7,524 bases of DNA from an uncultured Oscillibacter sp. (GTDB lineage: Bacteria; Bacillota; Clostridia; Oscillospirales; Oscillospiraceae): the NCBI GenBank assembly GCA_946183175.1, contig CAMHBH010000106.1, forward strand, positions 1 through 7,524, given 5' to 3'. The notes below the pieces were generated by a model that saw only the letters and a list, made by a program, of their open reading frames with translations, did not search any database and was not told the origin of the DNA. Position 1 is the first letter of the stretch; the number at the start of each line of letters is the position of its first letter. Shown piece by piece: positions 6,233 to 7,524 of the stretch. The position numbers and the translations under genes were made by a program.

Positions 6233-7524
6233 TCACTCGTCCTCGCGCCGGTCAATCGTGGAGAACATCGTATACTGTGGCATCCAGCGCAATTCGACAG
6301 TGCCCGTCTCGCCGTGGCGGTTCTTCGCGACGATACATTCCGCGATATTGTGCTTTTCGGAATCCTCGTTGTAGTAGTCGTCGCGGTACAGGAACATCAC
6401 AATATCGGCGTCCTGCTCGATGGCCCCCGATTCGCGCAAGTCCGACAATTGCGGACGTTTGTCGTCGCGCTTCTCGTTGGCCCGGCTTAGCTGGCTAAGG
6501 CAAATCACAGGCACGTCCAGCTCTTTCGCCATGATTTTCAACATCCGCGACATATCCGACACGACTTGCTGTCGGTTCTCGTTGGCCCGCGAACGGTTCC
6601 CGCTTGAACTCATGAGCTGTAAGTAGTCTATCACGACCAGGCCCAGATTATCAAGCCGCCGACACTTCGCGTTCATGTCCGCGACGCTCAAAAGCGGGTC
6701 GTCGTCGAGCAGGATGTCCATACAGCTCAGCCGCACGACGGCGGGGGCGATTTTCTCCCAGTCGGATACGTCGAGTTCGCCCGTTTTGAGGCGGTAGTTG
6801 TCGACTAGCGATTCCACGGACAAAATACGCGACGCCAACTGTTCTTTCGACATTTCCAGCGAAAAGATTGCCACAGTCTTTTCGGTACTCCGCGCCACGT
6901 TCAGGGCGATGTTGAGGGCCATGGACGTTTTGCCCATGCCCGGACGCGCCGCCAACAGAATCAGGTCGGAGCGGTTCAGGCCCATGATTTTACGGTCAAT
7001 CGCCGAAAGCCCGGTGGACAGCCCCGGAAGGTGATTTTCGGTCTCGCTCATCTCCCCCAGACGGTCAAGGACTTCGGGGAGAACTTGCTTTAAGGGTACT
7101 AAACCTTTCGCGCCCTGTCCCCGGCGGATTGCGTAAATTTTCTGTTCGCTCGCCTCCAGAATCGCATGCGCGTCGCCGACGCCCTCCTGTACAAGCGCCG
7201 TAATTTCCGCCGCCGCGTCGCCGACTGCCCGTAACAACGCCTTGTCCGCGACAATCGCGGCGTACTCCATCACGTTCGCGCTTGTGGGCGTAATCTCCAT
7301 GAGCTGCGCCAAGTAGGAACGCGTCGTGCTCTCGTCGTACGTCCCGTTCTTGCGCATTTCCTCCGCGACGGTAATGCCGTCAATGGGGCGGGAGTACGAG
7401 AACATCGTGTAGACGGTCTCGAAAATCTCGCGGTTCTGCCTGAGGTAGAAGTCGGCGGGGCGGAGCTTTTCCATGACCAGTTTCACGCAGTCGGCGTCGA
7501 TGAGCATGGAGCCTAACACGGCCT
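6233..7524 (-). CDS. dnaB: replicative DNA helicase DnaB, N-terminus cut off by window edge
   Basis: DnaB is the hexameric 5'-3' helicase that unwinds the replication fork and recruits primase. The frame is open to the edge. The first visible residues, AVLGSMLID, match the internal family stretch EQAVLGSMLID, so roughly 15-25 residues are missing and the GTG at 7519 is a valine codon, not a start. Numbering from that codon, the N-terminal domain runs to about 110 and the RecA-like domain follows with Walker A ARPGMGKTS (191-199), Glu222 in SLEMS, Walker B LVVIDYLQL (294-302), LSQLSR (341-346), LRESGAIEQDAD (361-372) and KNRHGETG with the likely arginine finger Arg401. No intein interrupts it. 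It is the most upstream gene seen in the dnaB-tilS-hpt-ftsH set, so the promoter is probably beyond the window. In Bacillus the equivalent gene sits near rplI and purA, not by tilS. Confidence 0.96.
   Translation of the reverse strand, partial: AVLGSMLIDADCVKLVMEKLRPADFYLRQNREIFETVYTMFSYSRPIDGITVAEEMRKNGTYDESTTRSYLAQLMEITPTSANVMEYAAIVADKALLRAVGDAAAEITALVQEGVGDAHAILEASEQKIYAIRRGQGAKGLVPLKQVLPEVLDRLGEMSETENHLPGLSTGLSAIDRKIMGLNRSDLILLAARPGMGKTSMALNIALNVARSTEKTVAIFSLEMSKEQLASRILSVESLVDNYRLKTGELDVSDWEKIAPAVVRLSCMDILLDDDPLLSVADMNAKCRRLDNLGLVVIDYLQLMSSSGNRSRANENRQQVVSDMSRMLKIMAKELDVPVICLSQLSRANEKRDDKRPQLSDLRESGAIEQDADIVMFLYRDDYYNEDSEKHNIAECIVAKNRHGETGTVELRWMPQYTMFSTIDRREDE

Noticed and set aside
6217..6255. 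61-codon version of the small ORF starting from TTG at 6255
   Set aside because: That start lies inside the 3' end of dnaB and adds a polar stretch with no ribosome binding site; the ATG at 6216 is more credible.
1..7524. Mobile element, prophage, CRISPR or defence cassette
   Set aside because: All recognisable genes are housekeeping or common metabolic types. No integrase, transposase, terminal inverted repeats or spaced direct repeats are seen; the only array is inside ftsH.

Overview
The window looks like ordinary chromosome from a GC-rich (roughly 60% by eye) low-copy Gram-positive-type bacterium. The order tilS-hpt-ftsH is a classic Firmicutes arrangement. The FtsH sequence style, and the DUF2156-GNAT fusion and PaaI-type thioesterase close by, suggest Clostridia, perhaps the Oscillospirales. 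That placement is an inference from gene order and remembered family style, not from a search. I see no prophage, IS element, CRISPR array, tRNA or rRNA.

Layout. Two genes on the + strand come first: the 3' part of a two-domain protein (DUF2156 then GNAT acetyltransferase; 1-1179, cut by the left edge) and a PaaI-type hotdog thioesterase (1198-1611). They end at a perfect palindrome (1618-1639), which separates them from a convergent set on the - strand. Read in its own direction from the right edge, that set is dnaB (5' end cut off), a possible 48-aa membrane protein, tilS, hpt and ftsH. Gaps are short (about 5-55 nt) and I see no terminator between the genes, so it reads as one operon. No stretch over 300 bases lacks a gene.

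How the genes work together. DnaB unwinds the replication fork, TilS makes the lysidine needed to decode AUA, Hpt salvages purines, and FtsH is the membrane quality-control protease. These are housekeeping roles. In Bacillus subtilis, TilS and HprT have been reported to act together on ftsH expression, so their tight linkage here, and a promoter-like element just inside hpt, may matter for regulation.

No new multi-gene system is visible. The strongest unexpected signal is in base composition: I could not find a single GATC in all 7,524 bases, although GAT occurs about 70 times and the equal-composition word GTAC about 50 times. That suggests strong avoidance of a restriction or methylation target. 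Smaller oddities are a 13-residue repeat array in a roughly 210-residue disordered tail on FtsH, a UUG start for ftsH that sits on a U8 run forming a textbook -1 slippery heptamer, and the small membrane ORF between dnaB and tilS.
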